Positions 24,506 to 33,294 of a stretch of DNA of 64,000 nt are shown here, piece after piece. The stretch comes from Methanolinea mesophila (GTDB taxonomy: Archaea > Halobacteriota > Methanomicrobia > Methanomicrobiales > Methanospirillaceae). Position numbers and translations under genes: made by a program. The DNA is taken from the NCBI RefSeq assembly GCF_017873855.1, contig NZ_JAGGKR010000001.1:434001-498000 (forward strand), read 5' to 3'. Within the stretch, counting starts at the first letter, position 1; every line of letters begins with the position of its first letter. The notes under the pieces were generated by a model, which saw nothing but the letters and a program-made list of their open reading frames with translations, did not search any database and had not been told where the DNA came from.

Positions 24506-25324
24506 ATTAGATTTTCAGCGTTCCCGATCATCCTGGGAGCTCTCGTGGTATGCCTCGCGTTATGCAGCCCGGTTGTTGCAGACCGCCCGGTCAACCAGAC
24601 ACCCGAGACCCAGGGGATCGTGACCAGCACCGCGATCGAATGCGTCGGCACGGTGACCAACACCGCCTCGATGGTCTGGACCGTAAGCAGCGAAGCAGTC
24701 AATGGTGCCCCGCTCAGTGCGTCGGAAAACATCGCGACCACTTCCTACAGCGAGAACACCATGGCGGTCGACGGCTACGTCCGGTACGTTAAGGAATTCG
24801 GCCTCGATACCTCGAACCAGGTGGCAAACACCAACAACGTGGAGTCAACCCGGATCATCGAGTTCGATGCCGCAGCCGATGGCAATCCCATGGGAAGGAT
24901 GATCTCTTCCGAGGACATCCTGATCGATACCGCGGGCAACCCGGCATCTACGGCGGCAAATATGATCTGCCCCTTCGGATCCTCCAGCAGCAGCTCCATT
25001 CCGGCCTATTGCAACATCATCCAGGCAGGAAGCGACATTGACGTGACATCGGTCTCGGTGGCCACTGAGGCCTCCTCGAGGACCGTTGCAGCGTCCGCCG
25101 ATATACCGGCAGCGCTCTCCTACCATATCAGGGCAACGGGCCTGGGCGGAGAACCTGCACAGGGATCTATCAGTGCCTACATACGGTCTCACATCCAGGA
25201 AGGCCGTGGCGACAGCACTGACAAGGCGGAAGACATGATGTTCGAGGAGCGAACAACCGCCAGCGGTGAGATCACGCTCTTTGACAAACTGATGGAATAT
25301 CAGTCCGGCATGCGCCGAGTCTAA
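24506..25324 (+). CDS. Secreted protein of unknown function, apparent AUU start
   Basis: Predicted 272 residues from ATT 24506. The start gives a textbook signal peptide: one Arg, then AFPIILGALVVCLAL, and a cleavage site after SPVVA. Beginning at GTG 24545 would leave only about ten residues before that site. The mature protein is rich in Ser, Thr, Ala and Asn with many short beta-prone stretches, and has two cysteines about 15 apart (ICPFG, AYCNI) that could form a disulfide. No catalytic motif is seen. It is a single-gene unit followed by a T-run, probably exported to the cell surface. Confidence 0.75.
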   Translation: MRFSAFPIILGALVVCLALCSPVVADRPVNQTPETQGIVTSTAIECVGTVTNTASMVWTVSSEAVNGAPLSASENIATTSYSENTMAVDGYVRYVKEFGLDTSNQVANTNNVESTRIIEFDAAADGNPMGRMISSEDILIDTAGNPASTAANMICPFGSSSSSSIPAYCNIIQAGSDIDVTSVSVATEASSRTVAASADIPAALSYHIRATGLGGEPAQGSISAYIRSHIQEGRGDSTDKAEDMMFEERTTASGEITLFDKLMEYQSGMRRV

Positions 25325-25341
25325 GAGCTCCACACACTCCT

Positions 25342-25347
25342 TTTTTA
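25342..25347 (+). terminator. T-run after the secreted-protein gene
   Basis: Six T residues lie about 18 nt after the stop, fitting an archaeal terminator. The region from here to carA holds no further gene. Confidence 0.4.
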
Positions 25348-25458
25348 TTCCTCGTGAGCACCGGGCGATGTGCATTTCCGGGATTTGGTCCCATGGCGTC
25401 ACACCCTGATACCGGTGTGGAAATAATCCCTTCTTCATCCTGTTTGCACATCCGTCAC

Positions 25459-25467
25459 CTATTATAA
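25459..25467 (+). promoter_or_regulatory. carAB promoter
   Basis: CTATTATAA is centred about 24 nt before ATG 25487, so the transcript probably starts at or very near the start codon. No Shine-Dalgarno is present, in line with leaderless translation. Confidence 0.5.
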
Positions 25468-25486
25468 CTGATTGCACCAATTTAAT

Positions 25487-26551
25487 ATGGAAATCATGAA
25501 GGCGGTTCTGGGTCTGGAAGACGGGACCTATGTAGTCGGTGAAGGGTTCGGTGCGGAGGGGGAGCGTTCCGGGGAACTGGTCTTTTCCACCCAGATGACG
25601 GGGTACATGGAAGCGCTCACCGATCCGAGTTACCACGGGCAGATCCTGATGTTCACGTTCCCCACCATTGGCAATTACGGGGTTGACAGGAAAAATTTCC
25701 AGCACCCCCGTGTCTGGGCCATGGGGTGTGTGGCCAGGGAGATCTGCGAGAAACCTGCAGCACTGCCGAATATGAGAGATTTTTTCGAGGAGAACGGCCT
25801 TCCGGGCATTATGGGCGTGGATACCAGGATGCTCACCATTAAGACCAGGGTAAAGGGGACCATGAGGGCGACCCTTGTCGTAGGGAACGACGACGGGGAG
25901 TACGCCGTCGCATCAGCACGGGAAGCCCCGTCCATCTCGCTCGAGGAACTGATCCCCGAGGTCTCCTGCCGGGCACCCTACCGGGTGGAAGGAAAGGGAA
26001 AGAAAATTGCGGTCATCGACCTTGGAATTAAAAAGAACATGGTTATATCGCTCAGGAAAAGGGATGCGGACGTCTACGTATTCCCCCATGACGTGAAAGC
26101 AGACCAGGTCATGGACTGCCGCCCCGATGCCCTTTTCATCAGTAACGGGCCGGGCGACCCTGTCCATGCCCGGCATGCCATCGAATGCGTGAAGGAACTG
26201 GCAGGGACGCTCCCCGTATTCGGCATATGCATGGGAAACCAGGTGTGCGGGCTCGCCCTCGGCGCGGAGACCTATAAGATGAAGTTCGGCCACCGGGGAA
26301 CGAACCAGCCCGTCCGGTACAAGGACGGGAGCATTTACATCACCACCCAGAACCACGGGTTCGCGGTCGCCGCCGATACCCTTCCCGAAGGCAGCGCGCT
26401 CCTCTATTCGAACGTGAACGACGGGACCCTCGAAGGGTTCGAGGACCCCTATCTTGACATCACCTGTGTCCAGTTCCACCCTGAAGCGCATGGAGGACCA
26501 CGGGATACAGAGATGCCGTTCTTCGACACCATGTTCCGGAGGCTGGACTGA
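25487..26551 (+). CDS. carA: Carbamoyl phosphate synthase small (glutaminase) subunit
   Basis: 354 residues from ATG 25487; ATG 25496 (MKAVLGLEDGT) is an equally possible start. The N-terminal CPSase_sm_chain domain (about 5-135) contains TGYMEALTDPSY, and the class I glutamine amidotransferase domain follows, with nucleophile Cys248 (FGICMGNQ) and the C-terminal FHPEA containing the catalytic His-Glu. It frees ammonia from glutamine and tunnels it to CarB. Two bases separate it from carB. The product feeds arginine and pyrimidine synthesis. Confidence 0.97.
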   Translation: MEIMKAVLGLEDGTYVVGEGFGAEGERSGELVFSTQMTGYMEALTDPSYHGQILMFTFPTIGNYGVDRKNFQHPRVWAMGCVAREICEKPAALPNMRDFFEENGLPGIMGVDTRMLTIKTRVKGTMRATLVVGNDDGEYAVASAREAPSISLEELIPEVSCRAPYRVEGKGKKIAVIDLGIKKNMVISLRKRDADVYVFPHDVKADQVMDCRPDALFISNGPGDPVHARHAIECVKELAGTLPVFGICMGNQVCGLALGAETYKMKFGHRGTNQPVRYKDGSIYITTQNHGFAVAADTLPEGSALLYSNVNDGTLEGFEDPYLDITCVQFHPEAHGGPRDTEMPFFDTMFRRLD

Positions 26552-26553
26552 AT

Positions 26554-29500
26554 ATGCCCAGGCTTCCGCACATTAAAAAAGTCCTCCTTATAGGGTCGGG
26601 ACCGATCCAGATCGGCCAGGCGGCGGAATTCGACTTCTCCGGCTCGCAGGCTTGCAGGGCGCTCCGGGAAGAAGGAGTGAAGGTAATCCTGGTCAACTCC
26701 AACCCGGCCACCATCCAGACCGACCCCGAGATGGCGGATGAGATCTATATTGAACCCATTAAAGCCGACATCATCGCCGAGATCATCAAAAAAGAACGGC
26801 CGGACGGGATCCTGAGCGGCATGGGCGGCCAGACCGGCCTGAACATGACCGCGGAGCTCGCCGAACGCGGTGCGCTTGAGGGCGTGGAGATCCTCGGCAC
26901 CCCCCTCGAGGCCATCTACCAGGGGGAAGACCGGGAGAAGTTCAGGGCACTGATGCACAGGATCGGGGAACCCGTACCCACCAGCATGATCCTGAACAGG
27001 CTGGACCAGCTCGGGGAGGCGCTCTCGGTCGTAGGGCTTCCCGCTATCATCCGGCCGGCATACACCCTTGGGGGCGCCGGAGGCGGAATTGCCCACACCC
27101 CTGATGAACTCGCCCGTATCGTCGAGATAGGGCTTTCACGGTCGCGTATTCATCAGGTGCTCATCGAGGAGAGTGTCGTAGGCTGGAAGGAAGTGGAGTT
27201 CGAGGTGATGAGGGATGCCTCGGATACCTGCATCATCGTCTGCGGTATGGAGAACGTGGATCCCATGGGGGTCCACACCGGGGAGAGCGTGGTGGTGGCA
27301 CCGATCCTGACCCTGCGCGACGACGAGTTCCAGCTCCTCCGCAGTGCGGCGATCAAGATAATCCGGGCGCTCGACGTGCAGGGAGGATGCAACATCCAGT
27401 TCGCCTTCAAAGACGGGGATTACAGGATCATCGAGGTGAATCCCCGGGTATCGCGTTCGTCCGCGCTCGCTTCCAAAGCCACGGGATACCCCATCGCCCG
27501 TGTGGCGGCGAAGATCGCCATCGGGCTCCGGCTGGACGAGATCACCAACAGCGTCACGGGATGCACACCGGCGTCCTTCGAACCGTCCATCGACTACGTG
27601 GTGGTAAAGGTACCCCGCTGGCCGTTCGACAAGTTCAAGAGCGCCGATCGTACTCTGACCACCGCGATGAAGAGTACCGGCGAAGTGATGGCCATCGGAA
27701 GGTCCCTCGAAGAAGCGTTTAAAAAAGCGCTCCGGTCGCTCGATACCGACGTGACCCGCCATACCAACCCGAGTGAGATTCGGATGATCCTCTCCCGGCC
27801 GACGGACGAACGGTTCCATACCCTCTTCGACGCGTTCAGGTCGGGGTTCACCCTGGAGGAGATCGCCGGACTCACCAATATCACCCCCTTCTTCCTGGAG
27901 AAGATGCGGAATATCGTCGACCTGGAAACGCGCCTCGCCACGTTCCCGACAAGGAATGATATCGCGCTCGCAAAGAAATTCGGCTTTACCGACGCGGAGC
28001 TGGCGAAACTGACCACCAGGAGCTGGGAGGAGATCGAAGGCGTGGCGGGCAACCCCACCTACAAGATGGTGGACACCTGTGCCGCGGAATTCCCCGCGAC
28101 CACCCCGTACTTTTACTCCACCTGGGAGAGCGAGTGCGAAATTGTTCCCTCCGACCGGCAGAAGATCCTGATCCTGGGGTCCGGCCCGATCCGGATCGGG
28201 CAGGGTATCGAGTTCGACTATTGCACGGTCCACGCGGTGCAGGCGCTCAGGGAAGAGCATGTCGAGGTGCATATCGTCAACAATAACCCCGAGACCGTAT
28301 CCACGGACTTCGATACCTCGGATCGGCTCTTCTTCGAGCCGATGACTCTCGAGGATATCGTCAACATCCTGCTCAAGGACAATTATTACGGAGTAATGGT
28401 CCAGTTCGGGGGTCAGAACGCGGTGAACCTTGCGGTTCCTATCTACGACGAGATCCACCGCCTCGGCCTGCAGACCAGAATTCTCGGGACCACCCCCGAT
28501 TCCATGGATATCGCAGAAGACCGGGACAGGTTCAGCCTGCTCCTGAAGAAACTCGAGATCCCCAGTCCACCCAACAGCAGCGCGTATTCGCTCGAGGAGG
28601 CCAGGGTCAAGGCTGCAGCCATCGGGTACCCGGTCCTCGTCCGCCCGTCCTACGTCCTCGGGGGGAGGGCCATGGAGATCGTGCACGACGAGGTGGAGCT
28701 GGAGAGCTACATGAAAGAGGCGGTCCGGGTGAGCCGCCATCACCCGGTGCTGATCGACTCGTTCCTCCAGAACGCGGTCGAACTTGACGTGGACGCGGTC
28801 TGCGACGGTGAAGAGGTCCTGATCGGGGGGATCATGGAGCACATCGAGGAGGCGGGAGTCCACAGCGGGGACTCGGCGTGCGTGATCCCCACGCAGTCCC
28901 TCTCTCCCTCGATCCTGGAACGCGTTCGCGACTATACCCGGAGGATGGCCCTCGAACTCGGAGTGGTCGGCCTGGTCAACATCCAGCTTGCGATCAAGGA
29001 CGACGTGGTCTACGTGCTGGAAGCAAACCCCCGTGCGAGCAGGACTGTACCCTTCGTGAGCAAGGCCACCGGACTCCCCCTCGCTAAGATCGCGGCGAAG
29101 GTGATGATCGGGAAGAAACTAAAAGACCTTGGCTACGCGGAACGCCCCATCTGCCACGTCGCGGTCAAGGAGGTGCTCCTCCCGTTCAACAAGCTGCCCG
29201 GTGTGGACACGGTGCTCGGCCCTGAAATGAAGAGCACCGGCGAGGTCATGGGGATCGATTACGACTTCGGGCGGGCGTATTACAAGGCATCCGTCTCAGC
29301 GGACAACGAGCTCCCGGTCGAAGGGAACGTCTTCATCTCGGTATCCAGCGACCAGAAGGATGAGGTGATCGATATCGCCAGGAAACTGAAGAACCTGGGA
29401 CTTTCCCTGTATGGAACGTCGGGTACCGTCGAGTACCTGACCCAGGCCGGGATCGAGGCGCACCTGGTGCGAAAAGTCCAGGAAGGTTCGCCGAACGTGA

Positions 29501-29721
29501 TCGATATGCTCCGGAACGGGGAGATCCGCCTTATTGTGAATACCCCGATGGACAAGCAGTCCCGCCAGGATCACTACCAGATCATGCGGGTCGCAGTCGA
29601 TTATGGCGTACCGTACATTACCACGGTCCAGGCCGCAAGGGCCGCGGCGCTCGCAATCGAAGCCATCAAAAAATCGAAGATCACCATCGAACCCCTGAGC
29701 CACTATAATCCTTCGCGATAG
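26554..29721 (+). CDS. carB: Carbamoyl phosphate synthase large subunit
   Basis: 1055 residues with two homologous halves, each an ATP-grasp synthase unit. Both begin with a conserved dinucleotide-like LIGSGPIQIGQ / LGSGPIRIGQ motif (residue about 12 and 538). The oligomerisation domain lies between them and an MGS-like allosteric domain at the C-terminus (about 925-1055). It makes carbamoyl phosphate from bicarbonate, ammonia and two ATP. Length is typical (about 1050-1075). The T-run after the stop ends the carAB operon. Confidence 0.98.
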   Translation: MPRLPHIKKVLLIGSGPIQIGQAAEFDFSGSQACRALREEGVKVILVNSNPATIQTDPEMADEIYIEPIKADIIAEIIKKERPDGILSGMGGQTGLNMTAELAERGALEGVEILGTPLEAIYQGEDREKFRALMHRIGEPVPTSMILNRLDQLGEALSVVGLPAIIRPAYTLGGAGGGIAHTPDELARIVEIGLSRSRIHQVLIEESVVGWKEVEFEVMRDASDTCIIVCGMENVDPMGVHTGESVVVAPILTLRDDEFQLLRSAAIKIIRALDVQGGCNIQFAFKDGDYRIIEVNPRVSRSSALASKATGYPIARVAAKIAIGLRLDEITNSVTGCTPASFEPSIDYVVVKVPRWPFDKFKSADRTLTTAMKSTGEVMAIGRSLEEAFKKALRSLDTDVTRHTNPSEIRMILSRPTDERFHTLFDAFRSGFTLEEIAGLTNITPFFLEKMRNIVDLETRLATFPTRNDIALAKKFGFTDAELAKLTTRSWEEIEGVAGNPTYKMVDTCAAEFPATTPYFYSTWESECEIVPSDRQKILILGSGPIRIGQGIEFDYCTVHAVQALREEHVEVHIVNNNPETVSTDFDTSDRLFFEPMTLEDIVNILLKDNYYGVMVQFGGQNAVNLAVPIYDEIHRLGLQTRILGTTPDSMDIAEDRDRFSLLLKKLEIPSPPNSSAYSLEEARVKAAAIGYPVLVRPSYVLGGRAMEIVHDEVELESYMKEAVRVSRHHPVLIDSFLQNAVELDVDAVCDGEEVLIGGIMEHIEEAGVHSGDSACVIPTQSLSPSILERVRDYTRRMALELGVVGLVNIQLAIKDDVVYVLEANPRASRTVPFVSKATGLPLAKIAAKVMIGKKLKDLGYAERPICHVAVKEVLLPFNKLPGVDTVLGPEMKSTGEVMGIDYDFGRAYYKASVSADNELPVEGNVFISVSSDQKDEVIDIARKLKNLGLSLYGTSGTVEYLTQAGIEAHLVRKVQEGSPNVIDMLRNGEIRLIVNTPMDKQSRQDHYQIMRVAVDYGVPYITTVQAARAAALAIEAIKKSKITIEPLSHYNPSR

Positions 29722-29731
29722 CGCCTGGGAC

Positions 29732-29738
29732 TTTTTTT
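29732..29738 (+). terminator. T-run after carB
   Basis: Seven T residues 11 nt after the carB stop, the expected archaeal terminator form. Confidence 0.5.
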
Positions 29739-29816
29739 CCCCTTTCCGCTCATGGGGATGGCCTTATAATCAATCGCCCCGAAAAAGTACCTGGAGAATC
29801 GGAATCGATAATACCG

Positions 29817-29868
29817 CGGGACGGGCCGGCAGGTAATGCTTAAAAGTCCGGTATTTCCGCCTGTCCCG
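29817..29868. repeat. Imperfect inverted repeat flanking the argG promoter
   Basis: CGGGACGGGC (29817-29826) and GCCTGTCCCG (29859-29868) match as inverted arms at 9 of 10 positions. Between them lies GCTTAAAAG, a TATA-like element about 45 nt before the argG start. This arrangement would suit an operator, perhaps responding to arginine, but it could also be a chance GC palindrome. Confidence 0.35.
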
Positions 29869-29884
29869 AACAAGGAGCACGACA

Positions 29885-31063
29885 ATGGGTAAAGGAACCA
29901 TAGTAATGGCATACTCCGGAGGGCTCGATACCTCCATTTGCATCCCTCTTTTAAAAGAGCGATACGGGTTTGACAGGGTGATCACCGTAGCGGTCAACGT
30001 GGGCCAGAGGGATGAGGAGATCGCAATGGCCACCGAGAAGGGGAAGAAACTCGCCGATAAGCACTATACCATCGATGCAAGGGAACAATTCGTCAACGAG
30101 TACGTGTTCCCCGCCATCCGGGCGAACGGGTCCTACGAGGGATATCCCATGGGGACTGCGCTTGCCCGCCCCCTGATTGCGGAGGAGGTCGTCCGGGTGG
30201 CAATGGAAGAAGGCTCCCACAGTGTGGCACATGGGTGCACGGGGAAGGGAAACGACCAGTTGCGGTTCGATTTCATCTTCCGGATGGCCGGACTCGAGGT
30301 TATTGCACCCATCCGTGAGCTGAACCTCACCCGCGACTGGGAGATTACCTATGCGCAGGAGCACAACATCCCGGTGACCGTGGCAAAGGAAAAACCGTGG
30401 AGCATCGATGAAAATATCTGGAGCAGGAGTATCGAGGGCGGAAAACTCGAGGACCCCGCATATCACCCCCCCGAAGAGATCTATGGCTGGACCGCGGCGC
30501 AGGAGAAAGCCCCCGACACCCCGGAGATCATCTCCCTGCAGTTCCTGAAAGGTGTCCCGGTCGCCCTGAACGGCCAGGCAATGTCCGGGCTCGACCTGAT
30601 CCGGACCCTGAACGTCATCGCGGGGAAGCACGGCATCGGCCGGAGCAACATGATCGAGGACCGGATCCTCGGTCTCAAGGCCAGGGAGATCTACGAACAC
30701 CCCGCGGCAACCGTCCTCCTTACAGCTCACGCCGACCTTGAACTGCTCACCCTCACCCGGCAGGAGCTCTCGTTCAAGCGGATGGTGGACGACCGCTGGT
30801 CGGAACTCGCCTACATGGGCCTGGTGCACGAGCCGCTCTTTTTGGACCTGAACGCGTTCATCACCCGCTCACAGGAGAATGTCAGCGGACGCGTGGACGT
30901 GAAGCTGTACAAGGGATCCTGCAGGGTGCTCGGACGCTCCGCGCCGGAAGGGCTCTATTCCGAGGAGCTTGTGTCCTTCGACAGCGGGGCCCTGGACCAG
31001 TGCCACGCCATCGGGGTCTCCGCCTATTACGGTATACAGGCACGGATGAACAAAAAGAAATAA
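29885..31063 (+). CDS. argG: Argininosuccinate synthase
   Basis: 392 residues. The PP-loop [12 protein letters not shown] (about residues 9-20) binds ATP; later motifs include the STGKGND-equivalent [14 protein letters not shown] and [18 protein letters not shown]. It condenses citrulline and aspartate to argininosuccinate. ATG 29885 has AAGGAG 9 nt upstream. Carbamoyl phosphate from carAB just upstream supplies the pathway. Length is normal. The gene ends 5 nt before a convergent stop. Confidence 0.97.
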   Translation: MGKGTIVMAYSGGLDTSICIPLLKERYGFDRVITVAVNVGQRDEEIAMATEKGKKLADKHYTIDAREQFVNEYVFPAIRANGSYEGYPMGTALARPLIAEEVVRVAMEEGSHSVAHGCTGKGNDQLRFDFIFRMAGLEVIAPIRELNLTRDWEITYAQEHNIPVTVAKEKPWSIDENIWSRSIEGGKLEDPAYHPPEEIYGWTAAQEKAPDTPEIISLQFLKGVPVALNGQAMSGLDLIRTLNVIAGKHGIGRSNMIEDRILGLKAREIYEHPAATVLLTAHADLELLTLTRQELSFKRMVDDRWSELAYMGLVHEPLFLDLNAFITRSQENVSGRVDVKLYKGSCRVLGRSAPEGLYSEELVSFDSGALDQCHAIGVSAYYGIQARMNKKK

Positions 31064-31070
31064 TTTTTTT
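31064..31070 (+). terminator. T-run between convergent argG and flavin-fold gene
   Basis: Seven T residues follow the argG stop directly and run into the stop of the opposing gene. Confidence 0.45.
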
Positions 31071-31473
31071 AAAGGATCTTTTTCCCGGCGTTCGGCCCGG
31101 GAGCACAATCGAAAATTTCCTCGATATGCATGACAATCAGCGATTTCGCAGGGAGCTCGGGCTTTTTATCGTGCACCATCTTCCGCATCTTCTCGTAATC
31201 GGGACCCGACGTCTTGATCTCGACCTTCCCCTTCAGCTGGAGACATTTCTTGCTCTCCGGCTCCCAGGCGTACACCGCGATCTTCGGGTTCTCCTTGAGG
31301 TTTGCGAGGGTCTTGTTCATGAAATTGTCCGCGAGCCAGAGGGTATCGTCGCTTACCATGACCACGAATGCTATCGGAGCGACGTTCGGCACTCCCGCTT
31401 TCGAGGCGGTCGCAACCGGGAAAAGTTTCACCTTGGAGAACGCCTCTTTCATCTCTGCCGTCATTTTGACCAT
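31069..31473 (-). CDS. Pyridoxamine 5'-phosphate oxidase-fold flavoprotein
   Basis: 134 residues from ATG 31473 (MVKMTAEMKEAF), preceded by GGTGA; the longer frame to 31617 has no support. The split-barrel pattern is clear: LFPVATASKAGVPNVAPIAF, then DTLWLADNFMNKTLANLKENPKIAV. These residues form the FMN- or F420-binding dimer typical of small archaeal PNPOx-like proteins. Such proteins reduce or bind flavin substrates; the real substrate is unknown. It is monocistronic, convergent with argG. Confidence 0.85.
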   Translation of the reverse strand: MVKMTAEMKEAFSKVKLFPVATASKAGVPNVAPIAFVVMVSDDTLWLADNFMNKTLANLKENPKIAVYAWEPESKKCLQLKGKVEIKTSGPDYEKMRKMVHDKKPELPAKSLIVMHIEEIFDCAPGPNAGKKIL

Positions 31474-31573
31474 TTTTTCACCATCCGGATATCCGGCACG
31501 GCGCTGCCGTAGTAGTGCCATCAACCTGCAAGACTTTATTTTTTTGGTTTCCAGGGGATGAGGCGGATGCCCG

Positions 31574-31980
31574 GGTTCACGAGGCTGATCTGTAGGGGAG
31601 GAGGACCGGATTTTCAACGAGTATCAGGTCCCGAATGAATTTCCGGGTTCAGAGTTGAGCATGTCGCTATTATTACCAGGTTCACGTGGAAGGAGGGTTA
31701 TAAGAATGAATTAGTAACAGGATTGATGGTGCCCTAAGAGTAAGGGTTCACGAGGAAGGCCGGTTATGAGGAGGAAAGGGCCTTGGGGGGGTCAGGAAGC
31801 TAAAAGCCAAGGTTCACGAGGAAGGCCGGTTCTGATGAGGAAGGGGCTTTGGGGGGGGGATCAGGATCCTAAAAGCCAAGGTTCACGAGGAAGGCCGGTT
31901 CTGATGAGGAAAGGGCTTTGGGGGATCAGGATCCTAAAAGCCAAGGTTCACGAGGAAGACCGGTTATGAGGAGGAAGGGT
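31574..31980. repeat. G-rich tandem repeat array (unit about 66 bp)
   Basis: Units beginning GGTTCACGAGGAAG start at 31745, 31811, 31880 and 31945 (spacing 66, 69, 65). Degenerate heads lie at 31574, 31646 and 31679. Each unit holds GGTTCACGAGGAAGGCCGGT, a purine-rich GAGGAGGAAAGGG block, a run of 5-9 G and CTAAAAGCCAA. Length differences lie mainly in the G-run, pointing to slippage. The last unit is cut short and leads straight into the ribosome binding site and ATG of the next gene. Spacing is not a multiple of three, so this is not coding. All G-runs are on one strand. Confidence 0.85.
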
Positions 31981-31985
31981 GACGT

Positions 31986-32924
31986 ATGAGCGTTCCTGCA
32001 TACCTTGAAACATGGAAAAGCGGGGAACTGGCCGGAAAGGTAGAGCGGGCCCTCTCGCAGCTCGATTCATGCACCGTCTGCCCAAGGGACTGCGCCGTTG
32101 ACAGGGCCGCCGGCGAGCACGGCTATTGCGGGATCGGCCAACATGCACGTATTGCCAGTTACGGCCCTCATTTCGGAGAGGAGCGACCGCTCGTCGGGCG
32201 TTTCGGATCGGGGACAATCTTCTTCTCGGGATGCCATATGCGGTGCAGGTTCTGTCAGAATTACCAGATAAGCCAGCTCCGCTATGGAAGCGAGGTCTCC
32301 GCTCCTGAACTCGCCAGGATCATGCTGGAACTACAGGACCGGGGATGCATCAACATCAACCTGGTCTCGCCCTCTCACGTCGTCCCCCAGATCCTCGAAT
32401 CGCTCCCGATTGCCGTCGAAGGAGGTCTCTCCATCCCCCTGGTGTATAATACAGGAACCTTCGACCGCATTGGGACGCTCGAACTGCTGCACGGCGTCGT
32501 AGACATCTACATGCCGGACGCGAAATACGGGAGCGACGAAATTGCCCGCGATCTCTCTGATGCCCCCGGTTACACGGAGATAATGCACGCGGCACTAAAG
32601 GAGATGTACCGCCAGGTCGGGAACCTGAAGACAGAGAACGGCATCGCGACACGGGGAATGATTATCCGCCACCTGGTCCTTCCGGGAGACCTCGCGGGGA
32701 GCGGGGAGGTGATGCGGTTCATCGCCCGGGAGATTTCAACGGATGCATACGTGAATATTATGGACCAGTATTACCCTTCCTGGAAGGCCAAGGAGACCGG
32801 TTATTCAGGAACCCCGCATGAATCGCTTCTCGGAAGACGTATTACTGACGACGAGTACCGGATTGCACTCGAAATTGCAAAAAAAGAGGGGCTTCACCGG
32901 GGATTTCCCGGGGCGGACGAGTAA
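31986..32924 (+). CDS. Radical SAM protein, PflA-related (COG1313-like)
   Basis: 312 residues. The radical SAM cluster motif is Cys83, Cys87, Cys90 (CHMRCRFC), later PSHVVP and LVYNTG resemble the PflA-related family. An N-terminal block with Cys29, Cys32, Cys36 and Cys48 (CTVCPRDC, YCGIG) could hold a second metal centre. Such enzymes reductively cleave SAM to start radical chemistry; relatives resemble pyruvate formate-lyase activase, but no glycyl-radical partner is nearby. Translation begins at the end of the repeat array with GAGGAGGAAGGG upstream of ATG 31986. The substrate is unknown. Confidence 0.85.
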   Translation: MSVPAYLETWKSGELAGKVERALSQLDSCTVCPRDCAVDRAAGEHGYCGIGQHARIASYGPHFGEERPLVGRFGSGTIFFSGCHMRCRFCQNYQISQLRYGSEVSAPELARIMLELQDRGCININLVSPSHVVPQILESLPIAVEGGLSIPLVYNTGTFDRIGTLELLHGVVDIYMPDAKYGSDEIARDLSDAPGYTEIMHAALKEMYRQVGNLKTENGIATRGMIIRHLVLPGDLAGSGEVMRFIAREISTDAYVNIMDQYYPSWKAKETGYSGTPHESLLGRRITDDEYRIALEIAKKEGLHRGFPGADE

Positions 32925-33147
32925 TTCTTATGGACTGGATCCTGCCAGGTTGAATTCATGGGAACCATATGCTCAATAAATGAATTTTCGAAAAAAAATG
33001 GCTAATGAACAAGATATTTCCTATTCCGCTTCGCTAGGTCGGTATGATGCCTGCACCTGGTCTCAATTGAGTCGACAACTGATCACTTAATCATCGTTAT
33101 GTGATAGGAGATCGAAGGATCCAATCTCTCCGGGAAACGTATAAGAT

Positions 33148-33187
33148 CCGCCGCCGGGGCGCCCTCCGGGGGCGGCGGAATCATCCT
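33148..33187 (-). repeat. GC-rich palindromic element, copy 1
   Basis: A hairpin-forming sequence with outer arms CCGCCGCC/GGCGGCGG, about 40 bp long. Its reverse complement matches the segment at 59084-59123 with only two differences. It lies in the 370-nt gap (32925-33294) between two convergent genes. That gap otherwise shows no gene, only this element and a second hairpin, which probably end transcription from both sides. Confidence 0.65.
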
Positions 33188-33195
33188 ATGAGGTT

Positions 33196-33213
33196 TGGGG
33201 GCGATAGCCCCCA
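33196..33213. terminator. Perfect GC hairpin between convergent genes
   Basis: TGGGGGC (33196-33202), loop GATA, GCCCCCA (33207-33213): a 7-bp stem with a tetraloop, 9 nt from the palindromic element. A transcript-end structure is likely. Confidence 0.5.
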
Positions 33214-33294
33214 GTAAGCATCTTCAGAGAAGTCGCACAACTATCAGCACAATTTTATTTTATGAGAAATATACAAGAAATTTCGCCAATTACC

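Noticed and set aside
31766-31969. Open frame inside the tandem repeats
   Set aside because: Unit lengths of 65-69 bp are not multiples of three, so the frame changes meaning from unit to unit; it is a by-product of the repeat.
31574-31980. CRISPR array
   Set aside because: The whole unit, not just a short repeat, is duplicated; there are no unique spacers of even length and no cas genes.
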